Positions 45,657-58,808 of a DNA stretch of 64,000 nt are shown piece by piece. A program made the position numbers and the translations under genes. Source of the stretch: Varanus komodoensis (taxonomy: Eukaryota; Chordata; Lepidosauria; Squamata; Varanidae); NCBI RefSeq assembly GCF_004798865.1, contig NW_025335505.1, positions 23,415,924-23,479,923 on the forward strand. Direction: 5' to 3'. The stretch's first letter is position 1, and each line of letters begins with the position of its first letter. The notes under the pieces are model-generated. The model did no database searches. It saw only the letters and a program-made list of their open reading frames with translations, and was not told where the DNA came from.

Positions 45657-48600
45657 ATGACTAAACGTAGCAATATCACAGTATTTTGTTCTGTTCTGAG
45701 CTTGGAAATAGTGCTTGTGAATGGAGCACTGCAAGCTAATTTCAGCCTATTTAGTGCTCTGTAGCATTAGCATAGCCAATGGTTTTTGTCAAAATTGGCA
45801 GCGGGCAATGGCCTGTGGACTGATTGTCCCCCTTCCCTGTTCTAACACACACAACTGCTTATGTGCATGACTCAGATGAAGATGAAAATGGCAACAAAAA
45901 GCAGAAGAAATGGAAAGTGATGGGGAGAGCAAACCATGTATGTGCCAATTCTGAAATAAGAGAAATCTTCTGTGGACAATTAGACTACTGTAGTTGAGAG
46001 CTGGGCATAGCCAGGCTGTGAATAATGTATGGAACGGAGGAAGGCCACCCATCATTAGGGGGGATGGATAGGCTTGGGCTGGCAAATACTTCCCAATAAT
46101 CTCAATGTACTTTATTATTTCAGTGACATCTCTGAAGCAAGACTTGCAATGTAGACCAATGGAAATGGCCCTAAGGTCATGGGGTCTTATTCTAGTCACT
46201 CTACTGCTCCTTGGTTGAACTCAAGGAGACAAGACTACAAAACATGCATTCATTTGCTAAAGCCCTGTGATGTCCAGGGTAGCACTAAGAGAACGACTGT
46301 CACTTGTCATGGACGACCCGCTGTTTCGGTGAGCACCTGTGCTCAGGCATCACCGTCTCACCACTGAAACCTTGCACTCTCTCGCTCTCGGCTGAGATCT
46401 CTTCCTGTAATAGCGACTTATTGCTTCCTTCGTATGTGCTGTAAGTGGCACACTAGGAATAAAACAACCCTTTTATCAGGGGGAGGTGCAAAACAGAGAA
46501 ATGAAGCATGCTGTGTCTTGGGGCTTGGATGGAGCTTCAGGTGGCCTCACCCAAAATCCAAATCCAGCCCTGAATGGAGGAGTCTTCTAACTGTGGCGTT
46601 ACAGATTGCTGTCCAGATGGCGGTGGGTGCCCCTGTTGCCCAGGGAGTGGCAGAAGGTCCTCTTCGTGGTTTCTGTTATTGGCCCAGAAGCTTCATATTA
46701 TCTGCTAACAGCAGGGATGCATGCTGTTCATTTGTATTCCCTTCAGAGCCTGAAGAAGTACACATAGCTTAGGGTTATTCTTAAGGGCTAAACATCAGCC
46801 CTGATGTACTAAACATGTACAGTTTCTGACACTGTTTTTCTACCCTGTACACAGGAGCAAGTTTGAGGGGGCCGCAGTCAGGGTCCTCTGGTGCTCCCCA
46901 CTGGAGTAGTCCATATGGCTCCATTGGCTTATGCAGAAATGGTGGCAGCAACAGTATCTGTGCCCCGATGCAGCCATCTTCTTATTTTTTCCAGTGCTCA
47001 TAGTGTCGGTCTTCAAGGGCATTGTGGGAAACATAAATGGCAGCTTCTGGACTGAGCCAGCCTAGCACACATCAGTTCAATTTGCTGCCTCAAGGGGTGG
47101 GTAATAGCAACTGCTAAGGCACTGGAGGTCAGTGCTCCTCAGGAGGTCGTGTGCCACCTCAGGGAACTCTGTGCTGGTCCCACACCTGCCTGGAGAGTCA
47201 CGATCCAGAGTCAGCCTTTCCTAGACCTGGCAAAATACCTAATCAAGGAGATAGGGGGCTATATCTCACTTATGAAAACTGGCAAGAAGAAGATTAAGGC
47301 TATACTCATTGTACACACACCTATACTCACTTTCTTGGAAGGAAGTGCTGCTAAATTTGGTGGGGCTTACTTCTGAGTACTCATGCATCAACTCGCAGTG
47401 TAAGGGACAGTTCCATGTCCTGTTTCAGTCTGAGGCAGACAGCACATCCTTGCTGACTTTCAGCTATGCTTCCGTGGCTGACTTACCTGGGCCATGCTTG
47501 CGTGACATGCTGAACATGGCCCCGTTAGGTTTTTTGCCATCTGCCTGGGGTCATACCTGTTACAGCCATTGGTATGGAGGTTTGCCCAAGTGCTCCATGC
47601 CACTGGATCAACAACAGGGCTGCAGGGGGGAAAGGGCTTCCCTGTCAAAATAGCCTGAACATGGGTGGCCAGTCAGATGTGCAGCTTGCAATGGACGTGG
47701 GTTTCCCAGCAACCACTGACATGTATGTGTGAACTTGTATATCAGACCTTAGAATAGGCTGGTGTTAATGCCTGTCAGGAATGATTTTAGATATCGCCTG
47801 TCTTGCCACTTGGCGGCTGCGCTGTTTAGCATTTACTGCTCCTTCTAATGCTGCAATTTCACACACCTACAATTCTTTTTGCTGCCATTCCATGTCAGCC
47901 TACACTTGAACCACAGTCATTGTGCCTCGCACTCAGAGGTTTCTCCATCTCTGCATTTGTATTCACCAGGCCAAACACTACTCTCATAATAAGCCGAGTC
48001 AGTATATTTGCATAATAATCTCTGGCAAATACTGGAAGGATCTGACCTCTCTGGTCCCTGATAGTTTAAAAAGGTTAATGTCAAATTAACGTTTAATAAA
48101 TCCATACAGAGTAATAATGTTAAATGAAGAGTAACGGTTAAATACACAGAATCCAGGAAGTGTGCATAACTTACCTTAATACTGTTCTCCTGTATGAAAT
48201 GTATTATTATTGTATATTACATGATCCTCTTTTGGCTTGGACAGCCATAGATTGCTTTCCACATCTCCTCCCTGTTACAGTGATACGTGTTGGGCTGGTC
48301 TTCTGCATAAATCCTTGTATAGCTATACAATGGCCCCTGCAACAAAAGGTTGCAGTTCAGGGTGCCATCCATCCGTCCATGCCCACTTCAGCACATCTCT
48401 ATTCCATTCCCCTCCCTGTGTGGTTTTCTGTCCTCCCCACTCCAATAGCCAGCCAGCCACTGAGAATGCTAAGATCGCATTGGATTGTTTTGGTTTTACC
48501 ACTCCCTTGGGATTTTGCTTTATTTTCTTTGGTATTTCTCTAAAACTTGGGTTTTCTCCAAGTCATGGATGATTCCATTTTGCTGACATAAAGACTGACA

Positions 48601-51600
48601 CATGGAGAACGGACACCCTGTTGAGTATATATGATGTTCTTCGTAGGACTATTGGCCAGTTGAAGTTTTCCTAGTTGCTGAACCGTCAGCCTTTAAAATG
48701 AATTATGTGGACAATGACAGATTCATATTACCAAAACATCAGTGCAGGTGATTTTTTGAGATCTGTTGAGATGCTTAATTACCAAAATGGGGTGTGGAGG
48801 AGGGGAACCTGTGCTTTTCCCAAGGGAGGCCGGCCGGTCACTCTTGTGTCAGCAGAGGGCCATTGAAGCTTTTCTTTTAAAGCTTTTATAGGAGCTGTCC
48901 ATAGTGCTTGATGATGCCAAACTTATTTTAGGGGATGGGTGGAGTTCAGCACCATGGACAGTTCCAGTGATGTTCAAAAGGGAAGCTGCAGTGGATGTGG
49001 AGTTCTGCAGCCGCAGAAGTTTGCAACTTCCACTGTCTTTTTCGTAAGAAGGAAAATTCATTTGTCAGATTCTTGCCGCACAAGGCACGCCAACTGGGAT
49101 TAAGGTGTTCAGCCTTAGCTAGGGACAAATGGATTTGATTAAAGCGATTCTGTGTTTCACGAATTGTCAGGTACTTTTATTCCCTTGTCCACTTACTGAT
49201 GTCACTGCACATTTAAAAACAAAAGATTGTTCTGCTTGCAGTAATGTACATTGTCACTAATGCATACTTGCACAAATAAAGCAATGCATATTAATTAATC
49301 TGCATTCATCTCCAAATGTACAGACTGGTTTTTCACTGTGTGGGGACAGATTTGCACTAGTTTGCATCAATGATTCAGAAAAAGCCGGTCCACTGAAGAA
49401 TCCATTGGTCAGATTTACAGAAATCTGAACTTGATTCAATTTGTCATGGTTTTCTCTGACATCTCCAGCCTCTGCCACAATGATGCACATTTGTACGCAT
49501 TTCATTGCTTTTGCCTCTCATCCCTTCCCTTCTGTTCTTTTCCCATGATTGGTCTTTTCTGCACTGTCTTCTTCCTTCTCCTGATGAGCACTTTGCCAGC
49601 GATGTATAAGCAAATCTTCAGAAATCAGTAGCACTGGACAATGTCAGCTCCATGTTTTTGAGAGCCCTTGGACAAGATGCCCTCAGTGGGTCTCCTCCTT
49701 ACCGTCAAACCACCACCATCACCAGCTCTTCTTACTTTTCTTCTGACTGTTCTTTGCTGCTGCTGTCTTGCTTGATAGGCAGAGAGACAAGGAGCAAGAA
49801 AGGCAGTGGCATCGACCGCTCCTCCTTCCCGTCATTGCTTCTGCCTGGGGAAAGGAGAGGCAGATGAGCAAGTGGGCTGAAATGGCACAGTGGAGAAGCA
49901 AACCCAGGGAGCTCTTGGGAGTCCTTGCAAGAGCCCAACCATGCCTACTTTTATCATCAGCCTTGGCATTGGATACCTACCTAAGGTTATTTGGAAAGGG
50001 CTCCTGTCCCATTCAGGGGTCTTTCCCAGTGGGAGCTAATCATGCAGAGGTTCTTTGAAACAGCGTTAAGGCCAGGGAATTGTAGAGCTTGGTCTTAATG
50101 GTCTTATGGTGTGGGTGGGGGTTAGATGACCATGTACTTCAGCTGTGAAACTGTTAGCATCTCCTTTCCCGCCCTCCACTGTCATTCCACACTTTACAAC
50201 AGCTCCTATATTCCTGATATGTTGGAATGACACTATGCAGAAGAAACCTGCTAGCTAAGATTGATTTGGAAAAGAGAAATTCATGCAGTTTTACAGTTTT
50301 AACATAAGTTAAATCATAGCATCAGCGTGACTTTAGGAATAAAGTGGGGTTTGCTTTTGCCATCCTCTGCTAAACATCTTTATTTGGAAATATGCATTAA
50401 CTGGTTAGATCAGTAGGTTGCAGAAACAGTTAATATATTTTAAAAAGCACATGCAATCATATAAATGACTAGATAGTTTTTGCATAAGAAGAAAAAATAT
50501 TGTCATCTCTGGTGGGCTGCACCACACCCAGGTCCTGACGCTAGTCCTCTGGGCTACTTCCCCCCCACTCCCACTCTCTGGTTGGTTAATTGCCCCTCCC
50601 CAGGGCTGTGTAGCCCTGGACTTCAGCCCTGCAGCCCTAGCAACATGGCTGCGTTCAAAGGAAATGATGTTGGGATTCCGGTGGCAGCTTGATATAAAAC
50701 ACATCAGCAATATGTGGGTTAGGTGTCCATGCAATGCGTCTGCTCATTGGCGCTCTCTAAATTCATCCTTTATCTTGTCTTGCCATGTTTCAGCCCCACA
50801 ATTGTGAGTGACAAAACACAACACAACATATCAGGAAAAAATGACATTTTAAAAAGTGCATATTTTTCTCAAGTGCATTTCTAAAAAGTCTATCTTTGAT
50901 TGGAAAATAGTCACATTTCCACCATAAGGAAAAGGGTAGATTTTGGGGAGATTTGCTGAATTATGTACTGGCATGAGTGCATTCTTCTAAACTTCAAGGC
51001 AAATTAGAGAGATTACAGACTTTTCCTGAGAACTACATTTCCACTTATGCTTGTTGCTCAACTTGTCACGTGTTATTTGTTGCAAATGGGATGTGCTCAC
51101 ACCACAATGAACAGGAATGAAATGCGCATGCATCCCTAGCCAGTACAGAAATGAGTGTTAAAGCAGTGGCCCTCTGAATGAGTGCAGTCCACCAGCGATA
51201 CACTTGGAACCGCGGCTGCTAGTGATTCCCCTTGGCACGATGCCCAAAATCAAGGGCACAAGCCACGACCCACACCCAAAAGAGGCCCACCAACAGGAGC
51301 ACCTTGGAGTTGCTCCCCCTTTTCACCACTGCAACCTGTTAGTTCACCTGCCTCTTGCCCTAGACTGGACAACAGAGTGGGTGGAGAGCCAGAGCAGTGC
51401 CCACCCTGCCTGTCAAGCCATCGAACAAGCAGCAGCCATGACAAGAAAGAAGAGGAGGAGTTGTGGTGGTGGTGATGGTGAGTCCAGCCAGTCAGTCCAT
51501 GGGGGCAGAAGACCCATTGAGGGTGCATTGCCCAAGAAGCCCTCAAAAATCGGGAGCTGAAACTGCTGTGCAGAGAACAAAAACCAGAGTTCTTATTTTA

Positions 51601-51999
51601 TATGGGCCGACACAGAGGGCTAGCAAGCTGTTTTGGGCTTCCTGCTCCTTACAAAGTTGTTCAGGTCTCTGAGAACCAAAAGAGACGGATTCCTGGCCAG
51701 AATGCAACCAAATTACACAATGCCCCAGCAGCAAGGTTCCCGTTTCCTGAGAAGTAGAACTGTTTTGATTTGGAGTATGAGTAGAAATGGCTGTGATTCT
51801 AGATGTCTCTGCATCTGCCAAGCTTTAGTTTTAGTAGATAATAGAATGCATCTAGATCTGCTTTTCAAGCAACTTTGATGTATTGGAAAGGGCCCCATAA
51901 AAGCAGTGGTCAGTTCCATGAATGTGCCATGTCCCTGGAAGATTATTGGCTTGGTTTAGAAGTAAGGGGAAACCATGGCTTTCTTCTGCTGCCATACAG
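45657..51999. other. unique non-coding DNA, 6.3 kb
   Basis: No repeat family or exon is supported. Open frames near 46434-46772, 48160-48543 and 51182-51560 lack domains and splice context. 49120-49400 is AT-rich and repeat-free. 50520-50695 is locally GC-richer but has too few CpG for an island. Confidence 0.35.
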
Positions 52000-52128
52000 C
52001 TAGGAAACTGTGGCCTTTAAAATGTTGCTAGGCTACAACTTGCATCATCTTTGACCATTGATTATTCAAGGCAGAGAAGATGGGAGATGGAGTTCAAAAG
52101 CTTCGGGAAGACCACAAGTTCCCTGCAG
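52000..52128. mobile_element. palindromic hAT-like MITE
   Basis: It starts AGGAAACTGTGGCCTTTAAA and ends GGAAGACCACAAGTTCCCTG with the usual core (gcatcatctttgaccattga, gatgggagatggagttc). Confidence 0.6.
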
Positions 52129-53000
52129 TAGTGTTATAAGAATGAGCCATGCCAGTCCTTTCACATACATACCTTTCTTCCTCTCCTTTGCATTTGTGTG
52201 GACAAGAAGAAGCTGCTTTTGATGCAAAACTCACTATAGTATTAATGATAGCTGGAACTGTGGTGTTACTGAAACTGTGGTTAGTGAGAATAAAGCAGGA
52301 TCTGAAAACATGGTTTATTTTCCATAACTATACTCTAGCCATGGTTAGTTCTCATTAAGTATACTCTACATAAAGGCCAGTTCCCAAAATTCAGGTAGTG
52401 CAAGCAACTGTGGTTTGAAATAGAAAGTCTAGCATTTGCTATCCTCCATGAGGGTGTGAAAGAGAGAGAGTGTGGTGTAGGGGAGCCTGTGAGCTTAAGA
52501 CTCATGTGCTTCAACCCCATAGAGGAGAACCATGGCTTTCCATTGGGCCAATGGCTTGATACTCATTGGATGTTCAGCCAACTTGATGGTTATTGTGCCT
52601 CCTTGCATTTCCTTGCAATATAAGGATGAAAGGGTAGGTCTGTAGCACTGCCAGTTTAAATACAATGTTAGAATGAGTTTGGCGATACAGTCACTCCCTA
52701 AAGGCACACAACTAATTCACAGTAGATCTCAGGTGTATACACAGTCTCCTGCTACTCTCATATCAGATCACACTAATTTCTATCTCCCTAAAAATCATTG
52801 CTTTGGAAGTATTATTGTTCCAAGTTTCACTGTTACGATACTTAGTGACAAATCATGCCTGTTCTGATGCTTCTCAGGCATCATGGAATGGAACGGCTGA
52901 TGGAATGAATTAGCCATTTCATAACTCAACATTTGCAACAAAACAATTGAATGCTTTTCATTTCTGTCTAGTAATGACTCTTCTATGTTATCTAATTTAC
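52129..53000. other. non-coding DNA
   Basis: No firm call. 52465-52560 faintly resembles a decayed tRNA-SINE head (GTGGTGTAGGGGAGCCTGTG). Confidence 0.35.
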
Positions 53001-53001
53001 A

Positions 53002-53092
53002 GTACAATCCAGTAAATGCCTACTTAGAAGTAAATGCCTTTGAGTTCAACAGGCTTACTTCCAGGTAAGTGAGTATAAGATTGCAGCCTTAA
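53002..53092. mobile_element. short MITE with AATCCTATAC-type ends
   Basis: GTACAATCCAGTAAATGCCT at the left and GAGTATAAGATTGCAGCCTT at the right are decayed inverted complements. The centre (acttagaagtaaatgcc, gttcaacaggcttacttcca) matches the family at 63553. Confidence 0.55.
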
Positions 53093-53099
53093 TTTCGAA

Positions 53100-54620
53100 C
53101 TCCTTGATTAGAATAATATCATGTTGGATAGCAACATAATTACTAGATTTTTAAGCACCCACTTTGTTCTCAGTAAACTGCTAATCTATCTGAACTCAGA
53201 ACAACTCCAATGTCATTTAAAAAATGGTCTGAATTTTGCATTTTGCTTGTATCATGAAAGGCAAGGAGGAAATAATCAACAAGACCCTATTAGGGGCTCT
53301 AACGTTTGCTCTGGTTAGAATTTTTCAGTTAAGGCTCCCTTAGAAAACAAAGTTGCTCAGCTTTTGTCTGAGCCCTGCAGAAGAATACGAAGAGCAAATA
53401 GACTGGATGGAGTCTGTAGCTGCAGCTCCTGGGAAAATGTAACAGGTGTTATAGCTCAGCTGGGTATGAGCTGCATAAAAAAGCCCACTCAGGCTCTCCC
53501 CCATAGAATTCCCTTTTCTAACCAGAGCTTCAAGTAGGAAGAAACTAATGACTTCATTACCATCTCAATTCTGGGAAATGCTTAGTCCAGACCTGAATCA
53601 TTAAAGGAAAGGTATAGCACTCTGTGTGACCTTACAGGATCAAAATGTTATTTAGAGCAATTCCATTAGTCAAGGCTATAAACCTGAAAGAACACACCCT
53701 TTTGCGCCAGAACTTAGACCATAAAATAGGAATTGGGGTGGGAAGCTAACAAGAATTGGGTAGGGGAAGCAAGCTAGGATCTAAAAACATATTCTACACA
53801 CACTTCATGCTTTCCTTTGCTCTCTTCAAAGCAAATCCACTTCCAACATTTATTCCTTTCATTCTGCACAGCAAGTTTCATAGAGCGTGTTGGTTTTCAC
53901 TTTCCCAAGTGGATTATAGGAAGTGTGTGTGAATGCACACATGTATGTGGATGCTGTGTTTATCTTTTGTGCATGTGAATGCTGTCTTTGTTTGTTTGTC
54001 AGTCTCAAACCATTCATGCCCTGCCTTACCTTCCAAGCATTCCAGATCCTTCACAACAGGTCAAGAACTCAAGCTTTAAAAAGAAATTCCCCATTCAAAA
54101 GTAACAGGAATCACAAACACAGCAGGAGAAAATGATAATACAACTATAACTGAAATTCTGAAAAGTCTTCCTCCCCTTGAATTAAAAGAGCAAATTAAAA
54201 TGATGCTGTAAGTTGCTTTCTAGCAAGGAAGGCTATTTGGAGCAGAAAGTCCTGCAGGCCCTATTTAAAAGTTATCAGTGTATGGACCAGGTATACCTGC
54301 CTAGAGGGAGGGTCTCCACAAAAAACCAGTCTGATGTCTTCCAGCCCAATACTTCTGGATGCCTTTCAACAGCATTCTGCGCCTGTTGAAGTGTCCAAAC
54401 TCTCTTCGAAGGCACAACAGAGCACATTACCAGAGCATGTATTACTGTAGCCAGAACTGCTTTCTCAAGCTAAGTCATAGCTGAGCAATCTAGCTTATAG
54501 AAGCATTCTCCTAAGCCATTTCTGCTGTATCTGGTCATTATAAAAACAGCTGATGCCTTGGTCTACCTGCATTCCCTTTCCTTCCTCGTCCCTTTCCCCT
54601 TTTGTATTCTGTCTTTTAAA
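53100..54620. other. non-coding DNA with a tRNA-like fragment
   Basis: At 53452-53478 TTATAGCTCAGCTGGGTATG fits a tRNA A box (D-arm), but no B box follows, so it is a SINE or tRNA relic at most. The rest is unique. Confidence 0.35.
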
Positions 54621-54625
54621 TTAGC

Positions 54626-54701
54626 TTTCCCCAGCCTGGTTCTCTCCAGTTGCATCAAGACTACAGTTCTCAGCATTTCCCAGTCACTCAAGCCAGCAAG
54701 C
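54626..54701. mobile_element. hAT-like MITE, left half
   Basis: TTCCCCAGCCTGGTTCTCTC, then ACTACAGTTCTCAGCATTTC, the left arm and core of the palindromic family. Confidence 0.45.
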
Positions 54702-54710
54702 AGGGTCTTG

Positions 54711-54951
54711 TTTTTATTTATTTATTTTTGGATTTATATCCTGCCTTTTTCCTACAAAGGGCTCAAGGCAGCTTACATCTTTCTCCTCCTCCATCTTATC
54801 TGCACAACAACAACCCTGTGAGGTAGGTTGGGCTGAGAGTCTGTGACTGGCCCAAAGTCACCCAGTTGGCTCCATGGCTGAGCGGGGACTGGAACCCAGA
54901 TCGTCTGAGTCCCAGTCCCATGCGCTTAACCACTACACCACACTGGCTCTC
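54711..54951 (-). mobile_element. Sauria SINE, full length
   Basis: On the plus strand it begins with the inverted tail TTTATTTATTTTTGGATTTA, TATCCTGCCTTTTTCC. It continues through AACAACCCTGTGAGGTAGGT and AAGTCACCCAGTTGGCTCCA and ends with the inverted head GCTTAACCACTACACCACAC, TGGCTCTC. It is little diverged. Confidence 0.92.
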
Positions 54952-55814
54952 TTATTGCTCTTATGAGAGACTTTTTTTTAGGAGCGTGGGATTAAACAAT
55001 GATGTAAGCAGACCTAAAATATATTTGAACAACGGAGAGAGTGTTGCACAGACTACAGGCAGACAACAAGACATATGCAGTGACTGGCTTAAGGTACAAG
55101 AGAACAGATGTGCATGTATAAAACTTTGCTGCCTTCAGAGGCTTCCTTCTTTACCAATCTCAGCTGGGCAACCCCCATGCATTGCAGGTACGCATTACAT
55201 CTTTGTTGTTATTACGGTTATTGTTGCACTGTATTTATCTCCTGCCTTTTTTTCCCTCCTTCCTCCTCCATGAGGATGGAAACGAGCCATCCCACATGCA
55301 GTTTCCCATGCATAAATCCCAGTTATTTAAGCGGGTCTTGCATGTGGGTTGATGTAAACAGGAACGCAGCCATCTGGGATTTGCAGATTGTCACGAGCTG
55401 ACTACCCTTTGCAGTGCACGTCTTTTCTGGCTTGATCTGCAAGTTCTTTTGAACATACCAAAATGCTATATGCCAAGGGCCAAAGCAGATGTTAGTTTAA
55501 AGATGTATGTATGTATGTGTTTCATTTTTATACTGTCCAATAGCCAAGGTACCTAGCAGTGATGGCTTCCTTGGCACAATTTGTACTCTACTGTAAGACC
55601 AGGGACCCTACTGGGTGGGGTAGGAAGGCTAAAAGCAAGGGATCAAAATTTAGACCATGGCATGGGTCCATCATCCAGATTAGGCCTATAGTGGAGGGTG
55701 GGTGGTTGAGTCCCTCCACTTCCATCCCCCTGTGGTAGGGCAATAAAGTGTTTTGGTTGTTAGGAAGGTGCTTGGTCCATTTTGGCCCTACTCTGATCAG
55801 TATCGCCTCACCAG
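54952..55814. other. non-coding DNA
   Basis: It has a GTAT run at 55504-55520 beside a possible inverted LINE tail. No exon is supported. Confidence 0.4.
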
Positions 55815-55925
55815 GGCTTTGGGCAGAAGTCTTCCCTACCTGACAAGCTTTTAACTGGAGATGCCAGGGACTGATCAACGCACCTCCATGAAAAACACAA
55901 GCTCTGTCATTGAACTCTACTCCTT
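55815..55925 (-). mobile_element. tRNA-derived squamate SINE fragment
   Basis: GGGCAGAAGTCTTCCCTACC, CTTTTAACTGGAGATGCCAG and GGACTGATCAACGCACCTCC are the complement of the SINE head and match the copies at 5625 and 43683. CATTGAACTCTACTCC at the end is the inverted A-box region. Confidence 0.65.
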
Positions 55926-56045
55926 TCAGCACCTGAACAACTTGTCTTATTGCATATCTTCATGGCACTAGAGTTGCATTCCTTGATTGCTAGCTATCAT
56001 CTGTCTATTATCTAGCAATATTAGTATTATGGATAGATACTATTG
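55926..56045. other. non-coding spacer
   Basis: Short AT-rich interval between two SINEs. Nothing is recognised. Confidence 0.4.
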
Positions 56046-56280
56046 AGAGCCAGCCTGGTGTAGAGGCTAGAGTGTTGGACCAGGGAGCCAGGAGATCCGG
56101 GTTCTAGTCCCTGCTTGGCCAGGAAGCTCACTGGGTGACTTTAGTCAATTACTCACTCTCAGCCCAACCCATTTCACGGGGTTGTTGATGTGAGGATAAA
56201 ATGGAGGCACATAAACTTCCTTGGGTTCCTCATGAGAGGAAAAAGGCAGAATAGAAATGCAATGTAATAATAAAAATATT
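56046..56280 (+). mobile_element. Sauria SINE, full length
   Basis: Head GAGCCAGCCTGGTGTAGAGG, B box CCGGGTTCTAGTCCCTGC, body AGCTCACTGGGTGACTTTAG and TTTCACGGGGTTGTTGATGT, 3' end CTTGGGTTCCTCATGAGAGG with an AATAATAAAAATA tail. A tetranucleotide CTAT run follows at 56285-56310. Confidence 0.92.
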
Positions 56281-56284
56281 CTCC

Positions 56285-58589
56285 CATCTATCTACCTACC
56301 TATCTATTTCATAATAGGTCCTTGTATTCCCAACTCTATATGCAGCCTCTGTTAGAGGACCACCTTTGGAATCCCTGCATCTTATGAGCGGAATGCATCA
56401 CTAATTTAGTATACCTGATTTAATGGCTGACATCATCGTCATGTTTTAATGCTTACACAACAAACTATAAATTGCCCTCCCTTAACCTGGTATTGATGAC
56501 TCCCATAATCTCTGAACAATCTGTCTGGAGCTTCTGGGAATTGCAGTCTAAAACATCTAGAGTAGAACTGGTCAGAAAGTAGATCTGAAGACATTTGGGA
56601 ATTCAACTCCAAGAAGCCCCTGCCAGTATAGAAAGCTGTCAAGAAAGCAAGGCATTGAGGTTCAGACCATCTGGAGATACACTTCTTGCCCTTCCATGAC
56701 CTAGAAGGCCAGGGAAGATTGGGAAATGCTGCCAAACTATCAGGGACTATTTTCTCAGTATGTGCAACTTGAAGTCCTTAGTTGAGGCTATATAGGATTC
56801 CAATTTTAATCCAAAAATATAGCAAAGCTGTGTTCCAATACAGTGGTGCTTACCTGAAAAATCTCACCTAGATCGCTGTCTTAGATTAAAGTGTTCCTCA
56901 GAATGGGAGCTCATATCTCCTGCTGGTCTCTTCTTTCTTCTGGTTTTAGTGCCACAGGAATGCATCTTTCACTAAAATAGCTTTCCACAGAACATCCCAT
57001 CATTATATGCCCTCTCCTCACACCCAAAGCTACATGACACTTCAGCAGGTCAACCAGATGCTTCACATTTCCTGAGGCTCCTTTGGGTCTTCTGGATACC
57101 TACCTGAGTCATACAGCTGTATCCTGGAAATCTTGCTGAACGAAAATCATTGCAGTTAGGTGGTATGAGGTCCTTTGAGTATAAAACTTACATCCTGAGT
57201 CCTACTCTTAGGCAGATCCTGGTGATGGTGGTGGCCTATAGGAATACAGAGTGTAGCCTTTTGCTGAGCCAGCACCTTAGTCCCTATAGTCCAATATTAT
57301 TTTTTATTTGCAGGCAGCATACTTTCTTGGTCCTACTTGAAGATGCTGAAGACTGGACCAGCTACAGCTGGACCTTGGGGCTGAGAAGCAGTGGCCCTAG
57401 ATCTTGGGCAGCCCCCATATGGCCCCCTAGTCCTAGGTAATGGGGGCAAAATGGCCCTGAATTAGCATCTACTGCATGCCAGAACATCCTTCCCTGTTTT
57501 AAAACATGTTAAAGATAGAGGGCAGCCAAACACAGACCTGTTTACAGATGTTCGTTTTACTGTTGTTACTTTTGATTACAGCAGAAAGTTTTGTTTCTGT
57601 GGTTTTGGATGCATTGAAAATGCAAAACTGCCCATGCTCTGAGAATTTCTTTGTTATAAGAGTTGCCAAATAGATCTTTGTTTTGCTTTCAGTGTTTTTT
57701 CTTCTGTAACATGAATGTAGAACCACTTGTGAAGCATGGGAGGGCAGGGCAATGGGGAAAGAGAGGCATGGCAGTGGGTGTTCACAACTGAACTAATACA
57801 CATGCCTGTCGAAAGCACCTGTCCGATCATGAAGACCTGGATCTTAAAGTACTTGGCTGTACCTGTGCAGAGGGGGCACTGACTTGTTCAGGCAGGAAAA
57901 AGCCTTGGGACAGCCGCACTCACATCTCCACAGTTGCACTGATAAAATATTACTCCCTTTTCTCATGTTCCTATATGGTAGAAGTGCAACGGAAAGATCT
58001 TGATCTCTGTTGTTTCCTTTAGTAGCCATGGTTGAATTATTGGCTACTTTTGTTGCTGGATCCCCCTGCCCCCCGGTGCTCCAGATTTATTTTACATTTC
58101 AGTGCAAAATTGCATAAACAGCTAAAGCTGTTGCTTGGTTAGCTGATGGAGCTTTACATCCAGAAACTGTGGGAAAGATGTTACAATATGAAAACTGGAA
58201 AGTTTGAAGCTAAGAGTTTCTCAGCATAGCTAATGTTTTTCTCTTCTCTGTCCTGTTGCTAAAGTCTGAAGTACTGTCAGATGTATTTCAAAAGCAGGTG
58301 AAATGATATTCAAGGGATAAACACAGCCAAATGCCAAAGAATCAATGTATTCTTCCAAAATGTGTAGAGAAATATTATCTGATGATTCTTGGTACTCAGC
58401 TCTTTTTCCTTCACCTGGTGCTTGCTAGCTATTTGCGTGTCCTGCCAGTAGACATTCACAGTCCTTAATAGGCAACTTGCTACTGCTTTAGCCTATCTCC
58501 ATCTAAAGGTATCTATTGCTGCATCTGTCTTCATGCTTGTGTTGCTTATAGTTATAAATTTGCTTATAGTTATAAATGTGGCAATGATC
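56285..58589. other. mostly unique non-coding DNA
   Basis: 56500-56640 shows faint similarity to the palindromic MITE family. An 18-bp tandem duplication (TGCTTATAGTTATAAAT) lies at 58543-58577. No gene. Confidence 0.4.
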
Positions 58590-58808
58590 ATGATATTAGC
58601 TTCATTGGAAGGCAAGACTCCCTGGAGAAGACAATCATTCTAGGGGAACTCAAAATGGAAGAAAAGAAAGAAGACCAAATATGAAATGGATTGACTCCAT
58701 AAAGGAAGACACAGCCTTGAACTTACAGGAGCTTAGAGGGGCTTTCTGGCATAGGACCATTTGGAGGGCTGCCTCAAGTCAAAGGTGACCAGATGGCACA
58801 TCACAACA
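58590..58808 (+). mobile_element. Bov-B (RTE) LINE 3' end, old
   Basis: TATGAAATGGATTGACTCCA, TAAAGGAAGACACAGCCTTG matches the Bov-B C-terminal coding end, and GGTGACCAGATGGCACATCA then CAACAAAA is its 3' end. It is more diverged than the copy at 22024. Confidence 0.65.

Noticed and set aside
48160-48572. Two overlapping plus-strand frames over 110 codons
   Set aside because: They are Phe/Leu/Pro/Ser-rich as expected of pyrimidine-rich non-coding DNA. No family is recognised.
50520-50700. GC-richer patch as a second promoter
   Set aside because: It has too few CpG dinucleotides and no ordered promoter motifs.
53452-53478. tRNA-like A box
   Set aside because: There is no B box, acceptor stem or anticodon arm, so it is not a tRNA gene.
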